The position numbers and the translations under genes are program-made. A DNA stretch of 64,000 nt from PCC-9228 sp964477525 (GTDB lineage Bacteria; Cyanobacteriota; Cyanobacteriia; Cyanobacteriales; PCC-9228), in assembly GCA_964477525.1 (NCBI GenBank), contig CAYZHY010000006.1, positions 6,675 through 70,674 of the forward strand, read 5' to 3'. Under the pieces are notes generated by a model that had not been told where the DNA came from, searched no databases, and worked only from the letters and a program-made list of their open reading frames with translations. How positions within the stretch are numbered: position 1 is the stretch's first letter; every line of letters starts with the position of its first letter. Below, piece after piece: positions 6,391 through 15,176 of this stretch.

Positions 6391-8577
6391 ATGGCTACGC
6401 TTTACGTTAATCCTACCAGCGGTAACGATTCCCAAGACGGATCGTCGCAAGGTTCGCCTCTGAAAACCATTACCAAAGCTCTTTCCCAAGCCAGTGCGGG
6501 AACCACCATCCAACTAGATGCAGGAAGTTATACCTCTGACAGTGGCGAAACCTTTCCTCTAGAAATTCCTCCTGAGGTGAAAGTTGTGGGCAACGAAGAC
6601 ACCAAAGGAGAAGGCATTACGATTAACGGATACGGAGAATATAGCAACTTAACCTTTGGTAGTTCCAATATTACCGTGTTAGCGAAAAACAAAGCCGAAC
6701 TACGTGGGGTTACTGTAACCAACCAAGGAAGTCGCGGTACGGGGGTTTGGATGGAATCCCGTTCCGGCGAAGAAGTCGTGCCCATTGTAGCGAACAATAC
6801 CTTTACCCAATCCAATCGTGAAGGCGTTTTGGTAACCGGTGAAGCCAAGCCCAATATTCTCAAAAACAAATTTGTCCAAAATGACGGCAATGGTATTTCC
6901 TTCGTGAAAAATGCCAAAGGCGAAGTTCGGGGCAATATCTTTGAAAATACCGGTTATGGCATCAATATCGGCGACGAATCAGCGCCCTTGCTGGAAGGGA
7001 ACCTAGTCTTTGGCAACCGTACCGGCATTCTCGTGCAAGCCGAAGCCCATCCAGTTTTGCGCAATAATGAAATCCGCGATAACAATGAAAATGGTTTAAC
7101 CGTCATTGGTAGCGCCTCAGCCGATTTAGGGCAATCCTCGGATCCAGGCGAGAATCTATTTCGCGACAATAAAAACTACGACATTGAGAATGGCTCTTCC
7201 AATCAGTTGTTCTCGGTGGGCAACCAGCTTCAGCCCTCTAATATTAAAGGAGATATCGAATTTGCCAGCAGCGACGTTCCCACACCAACCCCAGAACCCT
7301 CACCATCACCGACCCCAGAACCATCGCCCACACCACCTTCCTCGGGAGAACCCCAACCCACACCAGAACCATCACCAGAACCATCACCAGAACCATCACC
7401 GACACCAGCGCCTGATGGACAGCTAACGGATATTCAAGGGCACTGGGCAGAAAATTTCATTCAAGCCATGGTAAACAAAGGCATTATTAGTGGATTCACG
7501 GACGGCACGTTTAAACCGGACGATAGTTTGACCCGTGCCCAATACGCAGCCATTTTGGCAAATGCTTTCGATCTGTCCTTGCAGAAAGACGCGATCGCAT
7601 TTACTGATGTGAGCGATGATTTTTGGGGCAAACAAGCCATTACCAAGGCCACGCGGATGGGCTTTATTTCGGGATATCCCGATGGTACGTTTCGACCCAA
7701 TCAAAACTTAACCCGCACGCAAACCATTGTATCGCTGATTAGCGGTTTGGGGTTGACTGGCGGACCTCAAGATATCTTGGCTTTGTACAAAGATCGCGCC
7801 CAAATTCCCAGCTACGCCACCGATGAAATAGCAACTGCCACCGCCAAACGGATGGTGGTTAATGCTCCCGGAAAAAGCGATCGCCTCGAACCCATGCGCG
7901 ACATTACCCGTGCTGAGGTAGCGGCTTCCGTATATCAAGCCATGGTATCCCAAGGTCAAGCCGAAGCCATTGGCTCCGATGCGATCGTCATGTTCTCCGA
8001 TATTGACGGTCACTGGGCAGAAGACTTCATTCGCGGCATGGCCAAAAATCCTGGCGTGCTATCTGGATTTCAAGATGGTAGCTTCCAACCCGATCGTAAA
8101 CTTACCCGTTCCCAATTCGCTGCTTTGTTGAATAGTAGCTACAACTTAGATGCCATGGTCAAGAACGACCCCAAGAACTTTAGTGACGTATCGGAACAGT
8201 TTTGGGGCAGCGAAGCCATCCAAAAAGCCTATCGCGCTGGCTTTATGTCGGGATATCAAGACGGTAGTTTCCGACCTGACAACCCCATCAGCAAAGTAGA
8301 AGCGATCGTTTCTCTGGTCAATGGCTTGGGCTTGCAAGCCAGCAATCCTGACAGCAGCCTGCAGAAACTCAGCGACGCCAATTCCGTTCCTGATTGGGCA
8401 CGGGAACCAATAGCAGCAGCCATTGAAAACCAAATTTTGGTCAACCATCCCAACCCGTCGCAACTCAATCCCAACCAAGAAGCTACCCGGGCTGAGGTTG
8501 TTGCTGTTATGTATCAAATGCGCGTCAACAGCGGTACAGAAGTTGCCATTAACTCCGACTACATCCTGACTGCTTAA
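6391..8577 (+). CDS. DUF1565 beta-helix protein with six SLH motifs
   Basis: A 728-residue protein. Residues 1-295 are a right-handed beta-helix of the DUF1565 type (LYVNPTSGNDSQDGSSQGSP at the start, then many N-x-F/I-x-x-N-x-x-G rungs). Residues about 297-343 are a Pro-Ser-Glu linker with a 12-bp tandem repeat. Residues 345-728 carry six S-layer-homology motifs in two sets of three (first set from 345, second from 534), with the recurring W-A/G-x-x-x-I and G-F/Y-x-D-G-T/S-F-x-P-D signatures. SLH motifs bind cell-wall-linked polymer, so a surface location is expected, yet there is no recognisable Sec signal peptide. GGGGG 7 nt before the ATG may be the ribosome site. Divergent from the Gld-type cassette. 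Confidence 0.85.
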   Translation: MATLYVNPTSGNDSQDGSSQGSPLKTITKALSQASAGTTIQLDAGSYTSDSGETFPLEIPPEVKVVGNEDTKGEGITINGYGEYSNLTFGSSNITVLAKNKAELRGVTVTNQGSRGTGVWMESRSGEEVVPIVANNTFTQSNREGVLVTGEAKPNILKNKFVQNDGNGISFVKNAKGEVRGNIFENTGYGINIGDESAPLLEGNLVFGNRTGILVQAEAHPVLRNNEIRDNNENGLTVIGSASADLGQSSDPGENLFRDNKNYDIENGSSNQLFSVGNQLQPSNIKGDIEFASSDVPTPTPEPSPSPTPEPSPTPPSSGEPQPTPEPSPEPSPEPSPTPAPDGQLTDIQGHWAENFIQAMVNKGIISGFTDGTFKPDDSLTRAQYAAILANAFDLSLQKDAIAFTDVSDDFWGKQAITKATRMGFISGYPDGTFRPNQNLTRTQTIVSLISGLGLTGGPQDILALYKDRAQIPSYATDEIATATAKRMVVNAPGKSDRLEPMRDITRAEVAASVYQAMVSQGQAEAIGSDAIVMFSDIDGHWAEDFIRGMAKNPGVLSGFQDGSFQPDRKLTRSQFAALLNSSYNLDAMVKNDPKNFSDVSEQFWGSEAIQKAYRAGFMSGYQDGSFRPDNPISKVEAIVSLVNGLGLQASNPDSSLQKLSDANSVPDWAREPIAAAIENQILVNHPNPSQLNPNQEATRAEVVAVMYQMRVNSGTEVAINSDYILTA
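7363..7398 (+). repeat. 12-bp tandem repeat in the SLH protein linker
   Basis: Three exact copies of CCAGAACCATCA, encoding P-E-P-S units of the Pro-rich linker. Length variation here would stay in frame. Confidence 0.9.
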
Positions 8578-9165
8578 GGTGGAAAGCATCGGGAAACCGA
8601 GCATGAGAGCTTGGTTGCCGATTTGAGTTGTTTTGTTCTATTTCTTCAATACCCCTATCTGTACAACCCATCCACTGTTCGATTTTAGGGGCGGATTCGC
8701 GAATCTGCTCCTATTTTTTGCGATCGCCATCAAATCAAAATCCCATGTGTAAAAATAGCGATCGAAAAGTTCTGAAATTACCGGAAGGAAGGATAGTTTG
8801 TCAATTTTATCCTTTGGAAATCTTATTTTGAAACAATTTTTATATGAAATTCGCTTGAATAAAATTCAATCACCCTTAGACCCCCGGCTTCGACAGGCTC
8901 AGCACAAGCTTGGCAAGGAGGACTTGCAGGGAATTCTGACCCAATTGAGTATCGATTGAAGTAAATCAAGCCTACAGCCGGATTTCATAGTATCAGGAAT
9001 TCCGACGATTCCAGCATTTTTTTGCGATCGCGTACAGCCCCAGCAAGTTTCCTATTCGGTTTTGCACAACTGACAGTGTTGTATCGCAGTTACCAAACTA
9101 GAAAAAAATAAAAGCTAGCCAGCGAGGAGTTTCGCTGGAAGCGATCGCTGTTTAGGAGGATTGTC
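8578..9165. other. 588-bp intergenic region between the SLH protein and ftsH
   Basis: Holds a terminator-like hairpin just after the SLH gene (8588-8622), one copy of a CTTCGACAGGCTCAGCA dispersed motif (8888-8904) and the ftsH ribosome site (TAGGAGG near 9152). No open frame here is convincing. Confidence 0.6.
8588..8622 (+). terminator. possible terminator of the SLH gene
   Basis: Imperfect hairpin: ATCGG-G-AAACC-G-AGC pairs with GCT-T-GGTT-G-CCGAT around an ATGAGA loop, followed by a T-rich stretch (TTGTTTTGTTC). It begins 10 bp after the stop codon. Confidence 0.5.
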
Positions 9166-11136
9166 ATGGCAACCAACAAACAGAGCCAAAATCCCCAACA
9201 GGAGCAAACCCCTAAAAAATGGCCACCGTTTAAAACCATTGGTGGGTGGTTGCTTGTGGCTGCCACTATTTCTCTATTGGGCATGGCTTTAACAGCTGAA
9301 AATGCCAAGCAAGTCCCCTACAGTCAATTTTTGCAGCAAGTGAAAGCCGGTCAGGTGGAAGAAGCTACCATCGGACCGGACAAAATTCAATACCAACTCA
9401 AATCCAGTGCGGTTAAGGAAACAGAAACCTCGCCCAACCGCGTAACCCAGACAGTGCCCATGGATGATGACCTCCCCGAACTATTAGAGCAGCACCAAGT
9501 AGAATTTTCAGCTGCTCCCCAGAGCAACAATTGGTGGCTGGGTATGCTGAGTTGGATACTGCTACCGTTGCTGTTTCTGGGCTTGGGCTATTTTCTGGTT
9601 AGCCGACAACAAGCGGCTGGCGGTGGTCCAGCAGCGCTGGCAGCTGGTAAAAGCAAAGCCCGCATTTATTCTCAGGGCAAAACCGGCGTGCAATTTAGCG
9701 ATGTTGCCGGTGTCGATGAAGCCGTTGAAGAATTGCAAGAAGTCGTGGACTTTCTCAAACATGCCGATAAATACCGCCGCGTTGGTGCCAAAATTCCCAA
9801 AGGCGTTTTGCTGACAGGACCGCCCGGTACTGGGAAAACGCTACTAGCCAAAGCCGTTGCCGGCGAAGCTGATGTTCCGTTTTATAGCATTTCCGGCTCC
9901 GAGTTCATCGAAATGTTTGTTGGCGTAGGAGCTTCGCGCGTACGCGATCTGTTCCAGCAAGCCAAGCAGAATGCTCCCTGCATCGTCTTTATTGACGAAT
10001 TGGACACCCTGGGCAAATCCCGTGGTGGTAGCGGTACGATGACCGGCAGTGGTGGCAACGACGAACAGGAGCAAACCCTCAACCAACTTCTCAACGAAAT
10101 GGATGGCTTCGATCCCAACAGTGGTGTCATTGTTTTGGCTGCCACCAATCGACCTGAAGTTCTGGACCCAGCCCTGCAGCGACCGGGACGTTTCGATCGC
10201 CGCATTTTGGTCGATCGCCCGGACAAACAGGGGCGCAAAGCCATTTTGAACGTGCATCTGCCCAATGTCCGTTTGGCTGATGACGTAGGCATCGATACCC
10301 TGGCTAGCCGTACCTCCGGTTTTGTTGGTGCCGATTTGGCTAATTTGGTCAACGAAGCTGCCCTGCTGGCAGCGCGCCAAAACCGCGACGCCGTGACCAT
10401 GGCTGACTTTAACGAAGCAATCGAACGCGTTGTCGCCGGACTGGAGAAAAAATCCCGCGTCCTCAACGAGCAAGAGAAAAATACCGTAGCTTACCACGAA
10501 GTTGGACATGCCATGGTCGGCTCGCTCATGCCCGGTGCCGGTCAGGTAGAAAAAATCTCCATCGTGCCTCGCGGTATGGGGGCTTTGGGTTACACGCTAC
10601 AAATGCCGGAAGAAGATCGCTTCCTCATGGCAGAAGACGAGTTGCGCGGCCGCATTGCCATTATGCTGGCTGGGCGCTCCGCTGAAGAGTTAATTTTTGG
10701 CAAAGTTTCCACAGGGGCAACCGACGATATTCAAAAAGCCACCGATTTGGCCGAGCGCTGCGTCACGCTCTACGGCATGAGCGACAAACTGGGACCGATT
10801 TCGTATGAAAAACCGCAGCAGCCGTTTCTACCTGGTGCAAGTCCGCGCCGTGCGGTAGGTTCCAAGGTCACTGAAGCTATCGACAACGAAGTCAAAACCA
10901 TCGTCGATGGTGCCCATCACATGGCGCTCAAGCTCTTGAAGCACAACCGCGAGCTACTTTCGGAGACAGCGCAAATGCTATTAGAAGAGGAGGTCCTGGA
11001 GTCAGATGCATTGGCACGGCAGCTGGAGCGCATCGAAACATTGCCAGAGGTAGATGAATGGTTGCGCACGGGCAAGCTGCCCCAGGACGAGCCGTTGCTA
11101 CAAGATGAGCTTGTGAACGATTTAAAAGCTGTCTAA
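9166..11136 (+). CDS. ftsH: ATP-dependent zinc metalloprotease FtsH
   Basis: A 656-residue membrane AAA+ protease. Two transmembrane helices (about residues 23-43 and 123-145) flank a short lumenal or periplasmic domain. The AAA+ module has Walker A GPPGTGKT (about 218-225), Walker B CIVFIDELD and the SRH region RPGRFDRRI. The zinc site HEVGH is at 444-448, with the third ligand expected in the later D-D-I-Q-K-A-T-D-L-A region. It degrades damaged membrane and some soluble proteins; in cyanobacteria FtsH complexes repair photosystem II. Which of the several cyanobacterial paralogues this is cannot be told by eye. AGGAGG sits about 8 nt before the ATG. Monocistronic by context. Confidence 0.97.
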   Translation: MATNKQSQNPQQEQTPKKWPPFKTIGGWLLVAATISLLGMALTAENAKQVPYSQFLQQVKAGQVEEATIGPDKIQYQLKSSAVKETETSPNRVTQTVPMDDDLPELLEQHQVEFSAAPQSNNWWLGMLSWILLPLLFLGLGYFLVSRQQAAGGGPAALAAGKSKARIYSQGKTGVQFSDVAGVDEAVEELQEVVDFLKHADKYRRVGAKIPKGVLLTGPPGTGKTLLAKAVAGEADVPFYSISGSEFIEMFVGVGASRVRDLFQQAKQNAPCIVFIDELDTLGKSRGGSGTMTGSGGNDEQEQTLNQLLNEMDGFDPNSGVIVLAATNRPEVLDPALQRPGRFDRRILVDRPDKQGRKAILNVHLPNVRLADDVGIDTLASRTSGFVGADLANLVNEAALLAARQNRDAVTMADFNEAIERVVAGLEKKSRVLNEQEKNTVAYHEVGHAMVGSLMPGAGQVEKISIVPRGMGALGYTLQMPEEDRFLMAEDELRGRIAIMLAGRSAEELIFGKVSTGATDDIQKATDLAERCVTLYGMSDKLGPISYEKPQQPFLPGASPRRAVGSKVTEAIDNEVKTIVDGAHHMALKLLKHNRELLSETAQMLLEEEVLESDALARQLERIETLPEVDEWLRTGKLPQDEPLLQDELVNDLKAV

Positions 11137-11462
11137 ATGTCAGCTGCGTCCAATGAGTTAGGGCATGGAAACCTAAAAGGTACAAGCACAATCGAGCAAA
11201 AACCTTTTTTGTCGGGTGGAAACGATCCCTAATCCCAAATCCGATTTTAAAACCACAAACGTGACTGCAACTGTCCCCTTTAGAAAGTTGACTATAGGGG
11301 GGTTCTCGGTTGTGACTTGCGGGTCTTCACAGTGCGGATTTGGATTATTCCATTTCTGACAAAAGGCGATTGTTATAGATACTGCCAAATCCCCCTTGTG
11401 AAGGGGGATTTAATATCGATCTATTACACAATTTTAAAAAAATAATAGAACCAGCTATCTAC
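11137..11462. other. intergenic region after ftsH
   Basis: 326 bp between convergent genes. It contains the perfect inverted repeat at 11387-11411 and no supported gene. Confidence 0.6.
11387..11411. terminator. perfect inverted repeat, possible bidirectional terminator
   Basis: Arms AAATCCCCCTT and AAGGGGGATTT (11 bp each, perfect) around a GTG loop. It lies between the convergent ftsH and DUF6464-like genes and is A/T-flanked on both strands, so it could stop transcription from either side. Similar AAATCCCCC palindromes are common as dispersed repeats in cyanobacteria, so it may also be a repeat element. Confidence 0.6.
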
Positions 11463-11693
11463 CTATTTGTCCTTGCTCTTGGGCTCGTACTCCGTACAAG
11501 TTTCGCAGGGTCCAGAGGGATTGACAGCGCATAGCAAAAACGAGGAATGGGCATTAAACCTACAAGTGGATCTTTTATCGGGTTTTCCAGAAAGGAGACG
11601 CATCCGCTGTTCGTAAGCTTCCTTTTGGCGTTTGATTCGGGCGTACGTTTGCAAGCGCATGCGTTGGTAAAGCGTATGTAAAGAAGCAGACAT
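11463..11693 (-). CDS. small Cys-containing protein, DUF6464-like
   Basis: A 76-residue protein: a basic helical N-terminus (LYQRMRLQTYARIKRQKEAY) and a C-terminal L-C-A-V-N-P-S-G-P-C-E-T-C block. That C-A-V-N-P-x-G-P-C-x-x-C signature recalls the cyanobacterial DUF6464 family; the assignment is from memory of the motif. Three clustered cysteines (LCAV, PCETC) could bind metal. Function unknown. It is convergent with ftsH. About 200 bp separate its start from the riboswitch, which reads in the opposite direction. Confidence 0.6.
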   Translation of the reverse strand: MSASLHTLYQRMRLQTYARIKRQKEAYEQRMRLLSGKPDKRSTCRFNAHSSFLLCAVNPSGPCETCTEYEPKSKDK

Positions 11694-11892
11694 AATGAAA
11701 ACTGTTATAGAAAATTGTTGCCTTTATTTGTAGTATCTCGTTTTTTTCTGAGAAATTCCGCCTCTAAATGGCGGGTCTACTGCTTCAAAATAATAAGTTT
11801 TTTTAAGAATGTTGGGATTGCTGAAAATGCCTGGCATAGCAACGATCGCTGCTCAATTCCATAACGAAGAAATTCCGTGGTAAGATAATTGC

Positions 11893-12024
11893 CCAACACC
11901 ATCGGTTCTGGTGGAGACCAGCCATCAGAAGCAATGGGGAAAGCCCGGTGCGAGTCCGGCACTGTCCCGCAGCTGTGATGGGATTGTAGCCAATCCTGAA
12001 GTCAGAATGCCCGCCGGTGGTTGG
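11893..12024 (+). ncRNA. cobalamin riboswitch
   Basis: The conserved core is clear: GGGGAAAGCCCGGTGCGAGT, then CCGGCACTGTCCCGC, then AGCTGTGATGGG, and a B12-box-like GTCAGAATGCCCGCC (12001-12015; consensus GCCAGGAGACCTGCC, so diverged in the middle). Outer stem P1 is formed by CCAACACC (11893-11900) and GGTGGTTGG (12016-12024, one bulge). It reads toward the FecE/BtuD-type ATPase that starts at 12593, but 570 bp of sequence without a convincing gene lies between. In known cases B12 binding represses the downstream gene. The expression platform is not evident; the CAACAA...TTGTTG hairpin near 12100 is weak. Confidence 0.9.
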
Positions 12025-12592
12025 TTGTATTGTTTGTGTCCACATCTGCGAGGTACGGATGATGGGAATTTTTATGGATGCCAGTTGCTCGTTTTTGCCA
12101 ACAATTATTCTTGTTGTTGTAGCGTTTTTCCATTTATTTAAAATTTGCTGGGTAAAGACAGCGATACTTTTTTTATTTGTTTCCAGAACTGCTTTGCGAC
12201 CTCGTTTGCCAATCCCATCTAGCGATCGCTGCTCGCTGGATTTTTCCCGCTACGAAAGCCAATGAAAGCAACGAACTGCCCTTTCGCGGACCGATACCTA
12301 CAATCTTGGTATGGCTTAGGAAACGCCCAATCGCTTCTATGCAACGTTGCTACTGCACGGTGTCAGCTTGGGGAAACGTTCTACATTCTAGATTCTAATA
12401 CGGAATCCGCACTGCAAAAACCTGAAAAAATGGCAGAACTTCCCGATCGTTTTCTTCCCCCTCTTCCCCGTCTTTCTATGGAAAATGTAGTTTTCTCATG
12501 TCGGATTTGGTATAACTTGCTGGGAGCGATTTTCCCTACTCGCGTGCTAGCTTGGTTGGTTTTTTGATTTTGTTTAATGAGGCTCGAAATTT
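12025..12592 (+). other. riboswitch-to-ATPase region without a convincing gene
   Basis: 568 bp downstream of the riboswitch. The only early open frame on this strand (82 residues from 12017, or 68 from an ATG at 12059) has a hydrophobic middle (SFLPTIILVVVAFFHLF) but no ribosome site and no family I recognise. A 101-residue frame at 12262-12567 is also unrecognised. The stretch could be a long leader or the remains of a lost transporter gene. Confidence 0.4.
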
Positions 12593-13426
12593 ATGCTGAT
12601 TCAAACACGCCACCTCACCGCTGGATACGGCAACGACCCGGTTATTGACGATGTTCGATTCGCACTCCATCGGGGCGAGTGGGTGAGTATTGTCGGGGCA
12701 AATGGTTCGGGCAAATCTACCCTATTGAAGTGTTTGAGCAAACAGCTATCCCCACGGCAAGGCAGTGTGGTTTTGGATGGCAAAAGCATCCATCGTTTGT
12801 CGCCCAAAGCGATCGCAAAAAAGCTAGCCTTGGTTCCCCAACATCAGGATGCCCCTGATGGGTTGACGGTCAATCAGTTGGTGGAAATGGGGCGCACCCC
12901 GTATCAAGCTTGGTGGCAGTGGGATTTGGATTGGGAAAATCGCTCTCCGGTGGAAACAGCGTTGGTACAAACGCAAATGCGTCACTTGCGCGATCGCCCT
13001 TTGTCAGCTTTATCGGGGGGAGAGCGTCAAAGGGCCTTTTTGGCGCTGGCTTTGGCACAAGATCCCCAGGTGTTGTTGCTTGACGAACCAACCACATTTT
13101 TGGATATTCGCTACCAGTTGGAGTTGCTGGCGTTGCTCAAACGCTTAAAACAGCAGCGGGAACTGTCTGTGGTGACGGTTTTGCACGATATGAATTTGGC
13201 AGCTCGGTACAGCGATTGCTTGGCTCTGATGCACAACGGCAAAATTTGGGATACGGGCACTCCCGAACAAGTGCTGACCCCGAACAATATTGCCAGTACC
13301 TTTGGCGTGGAAGTGGCGATCGCGCATACGCCTGTAGGTTTGCAAATTGTTCCCTTGGCTCCTTGCAGCGATGAAGGCAACGGTAGCGATCCCCAGGAAA
13401 ATAGCTCTTTCCTTTCTACTGTTTGA
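12593..13426 (+). CDS. FecE/BtuD-type ABC transporter ATPase
   Basis: A 277-residue ATPase with Walker A GANGSGKST, Q-loop PQHQDAP, signature LSGGERQRA, Walker B VLLLDEP and H-loop VLHDMNLAARY. The sequence is of the iron-siderophore/cobalamin import class (FecE, FepC, BtuD). The riboswitch upstream makes cobalamin the most likely cargo, though heme or siderophore cannot be excluded. No permease or binding protein of this class is adjacent: the next gene downstream is an MscS channel and the upstream gap has no clear gene, so the ATPase is an orphan in this window. Starts at the ATG at 12593; only a weak GAGG lies upstream. Confidence 0.85.
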   Translation: MLIQTRHLTAGYGNDPVIDDVRFALHRGEWVSIVGANGSGKSTLLKCLSKQLSPRQGSVVLDGKSIHRLSPKAIAKKLALVPQHQDAPDGLTVNQLVEMGRTPYQAWWQWDLDWENRSPVETALVQTQMRHLRDRPLSALSGGERQRAFLALALAQDPQVLLLDEPTTFLDIRYQLELLALLKRLKQQRELSVVTVLHDMNLAARYSDCLALMHNGKIWDTGTPEQVLTPNNIASTFGVEVAIAHTPVGLQIVPLAPCSDEGNGSDPQENSSFLSTV

Positions 13427-13879
13427 GGAAAACCGCTTTGGTAGGATGGACAATGCCCGCCCTCCTATGGTGGTTTTTATGGATGCTGCGGTATGGGGGA
13501 GCTACTAGCCAAAATTGGAGATTTGGTATATAATAAAGGGAACATAGAGTGAGGAAACTCGCTTGTAAAAAAGGGGGAGTTTAATAGGACACTCCATCCC
13601 AAACATCCAACCTGCACGAAAATATTTTGATTATTTTTGCCCTGCCTAGATGTTTGAGCGAAACGTCCGCAATCAAATTGCAATTTCCCCTTTCCCGGGT
13701 ACCGAGGAAAAACTTTTCCTGGGCACCAACTTTTCATGAATTTGTATTTAAATTTACCGCCACGAGGGAATTTTGTCAAGATTTTTTTGTCTCGATCGAG
13801 ATATAGTTATCCAGCGATCGCGAGGCAACGCCAAACAAACGCGATAATATATTAGAAAGTTTTATTTCATGGTTGGTCG
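13427..13879. other. 453-bp intergenic region before the first MscS gene
   Basis: Begins with a diverged copy (13441-13465) of the GTAGGGTGGGCAAT palindromic repeat seen twice at 55 kb. No gene, RNA or strong promoter is supported. Confidence 0.5.
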
Positions 13880-14971
13880 ATGGGCGTAACACTCGATCCC
13901 CTTAAGCTCAGCATTTTATTTTTCCTAGCATTGGTAATTTTCCTGGGATTTCTGTTGGTTGCCGGGTTGTCGTATTTGCCGCTATCGAGACTGTTCGATG
14001 CGCTGGTAACCCGCTTTTCTCCCCAAGACATTTACCAGGAAATTGTAGTGCCCTACCGCATTTGGTTGACCTTGACCGTTATCGCCATTGTTTTGGATAC
14101 GGTCGTGGTTGCCCTACCCAATCCAACTTGGCTGAACTGGCTGGAATTTCCCATTGGCATTTTCATTGCTTTAAATGTCATTATTTTGGCTTTTCAACTG
14201 TTTGAAAAATTATTTAACAATTATTTTCTCGGCGTTGCCTTAGAAGACCGTACCAAAATCAACAGCGAACTCATCGCTCTCGGTCAATATTTAGGCAAAG
14301 CCACCATTGTTTTAAGCATTATCTTTTCCTTTTCCCAAACGCACCACATCAACCTCATTGGTTTGGTTGCTAGCTTGGGGGTAGCTGGGGCAGCGATCGC
14401 TTTTGCTTCCCAGAAAATTATCGAAGAAGTGCTTTGGAGTATTGTTCTGTTCCTCGATCGCCCCTTCAGCGTTGACGAATATATCCACTTACCCGACCGC
14501 ACTTTAGGAAAAGTAGAATCTATAGGATGGCGTTCTACCAAAATTCGGCTTTCCGGAAAAAATACACTTGTTATTATTCCCAACAGCCATTTAGCTCAAG
14601 ACCGCATCGAAAATCTCACCAGAGCCAAGCGCGTTATTTCCATGGTGACCCTACGATTTTTCCACAGCATGAGCGAACAAGAAAAAGCTCTGATTCAAGA
14701 TTTAATTGTAGACAGCGCCAGCGATATTTTAGGCATCGACCACGATTTAACCCAAGTAACCTTTCAAGAGATCGTCGATCGCGAAGGGCGAAATTGCGTT
14801 CGCGCCCAAGTCATTTTCTTTATTTTAGGAACCACAGAAGGTTCCATGGAATTGCGTCGTGGTTTGCTCGAAATTGCGCGGGAAAATATGACACAGAAAT
14901 TGCAAACACATGGCATTACTTTTGACTGCGAGCAAAGTACCGTTGATGTGGTACAGCCGATGAATATCTAA
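13880..14971 (+). CDS. MscS family mechanosensitive channel (first of two)
   Basis: A 363-residue membrane protein with about five predicted helices. The pore-lining helix and start of the beta domain are typical of MscS (GLVASLGVAGAAIAFASQKIIEEV, then a LDRPFSVDEYI motif and SIGWRSTKIRL, NTLVIIPNSHL). Members gate on membrane tension and release solutes on osmotic downshock, or act as small conductance channels. A second MscS-family gene follows after a 205-bp gap on the same strand. The two are clearly diverged, so this is an old duplication or two separate subfamilies. Confidence 0.92.
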   Translation: MGVTLDPLKLSILFFLALVIFLGFLLVAGLSYLPLSRLFDALVTRFSPQDIYQEIVVPYRIWLTLTVIAIVLDTVVVALPNPTWLNWLEFPIGIFIALNVIILAFQLFEKLFNNYFLGVALEDRTKINSELIALGQYLGKATIVLSIIFSFSQTHHINLIGLVASLGVAGAAIAFASQKIIEEVLWSIVLFLDRPFSVDEYIHLPDRTLGKVESIGWRSTKIRLSGKNTLVIIPNSHLAQDRIENLTRAKRVISMVTLRFFHSMSEQEKALIQDLIVDSASDILGIDHDLTQVTFQEIVDREGRNCVRAQVIFFILGTTEGSMELRRGLLEIARENMTQKLQTHGITFDCEQSTVDVVQPMNI

Positions 14972-15176
14972 GCCACCTTTCAATATTGGATAAACTTTGA
15001 AACGCCAATCGAAATACTTTTCCGGTACCTATGCTAATACCATTTCTAGAAAACAACAATCGTCTTGAATTTTTCTGATTACCTCGGTAGGTAGTAGGGG
15101 CGCAACGCCTGAGCGACCCCACAAAAACGTTTTGATTGTCTCTTGCCCAAAATTAAAGAAATGGTATAACCAACTT

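Noticed and set aside
9844..10509. 221-residue open frame antisense to ftsH
   Set aside because: Shadow of a highly conserved gene; no independent protein features.
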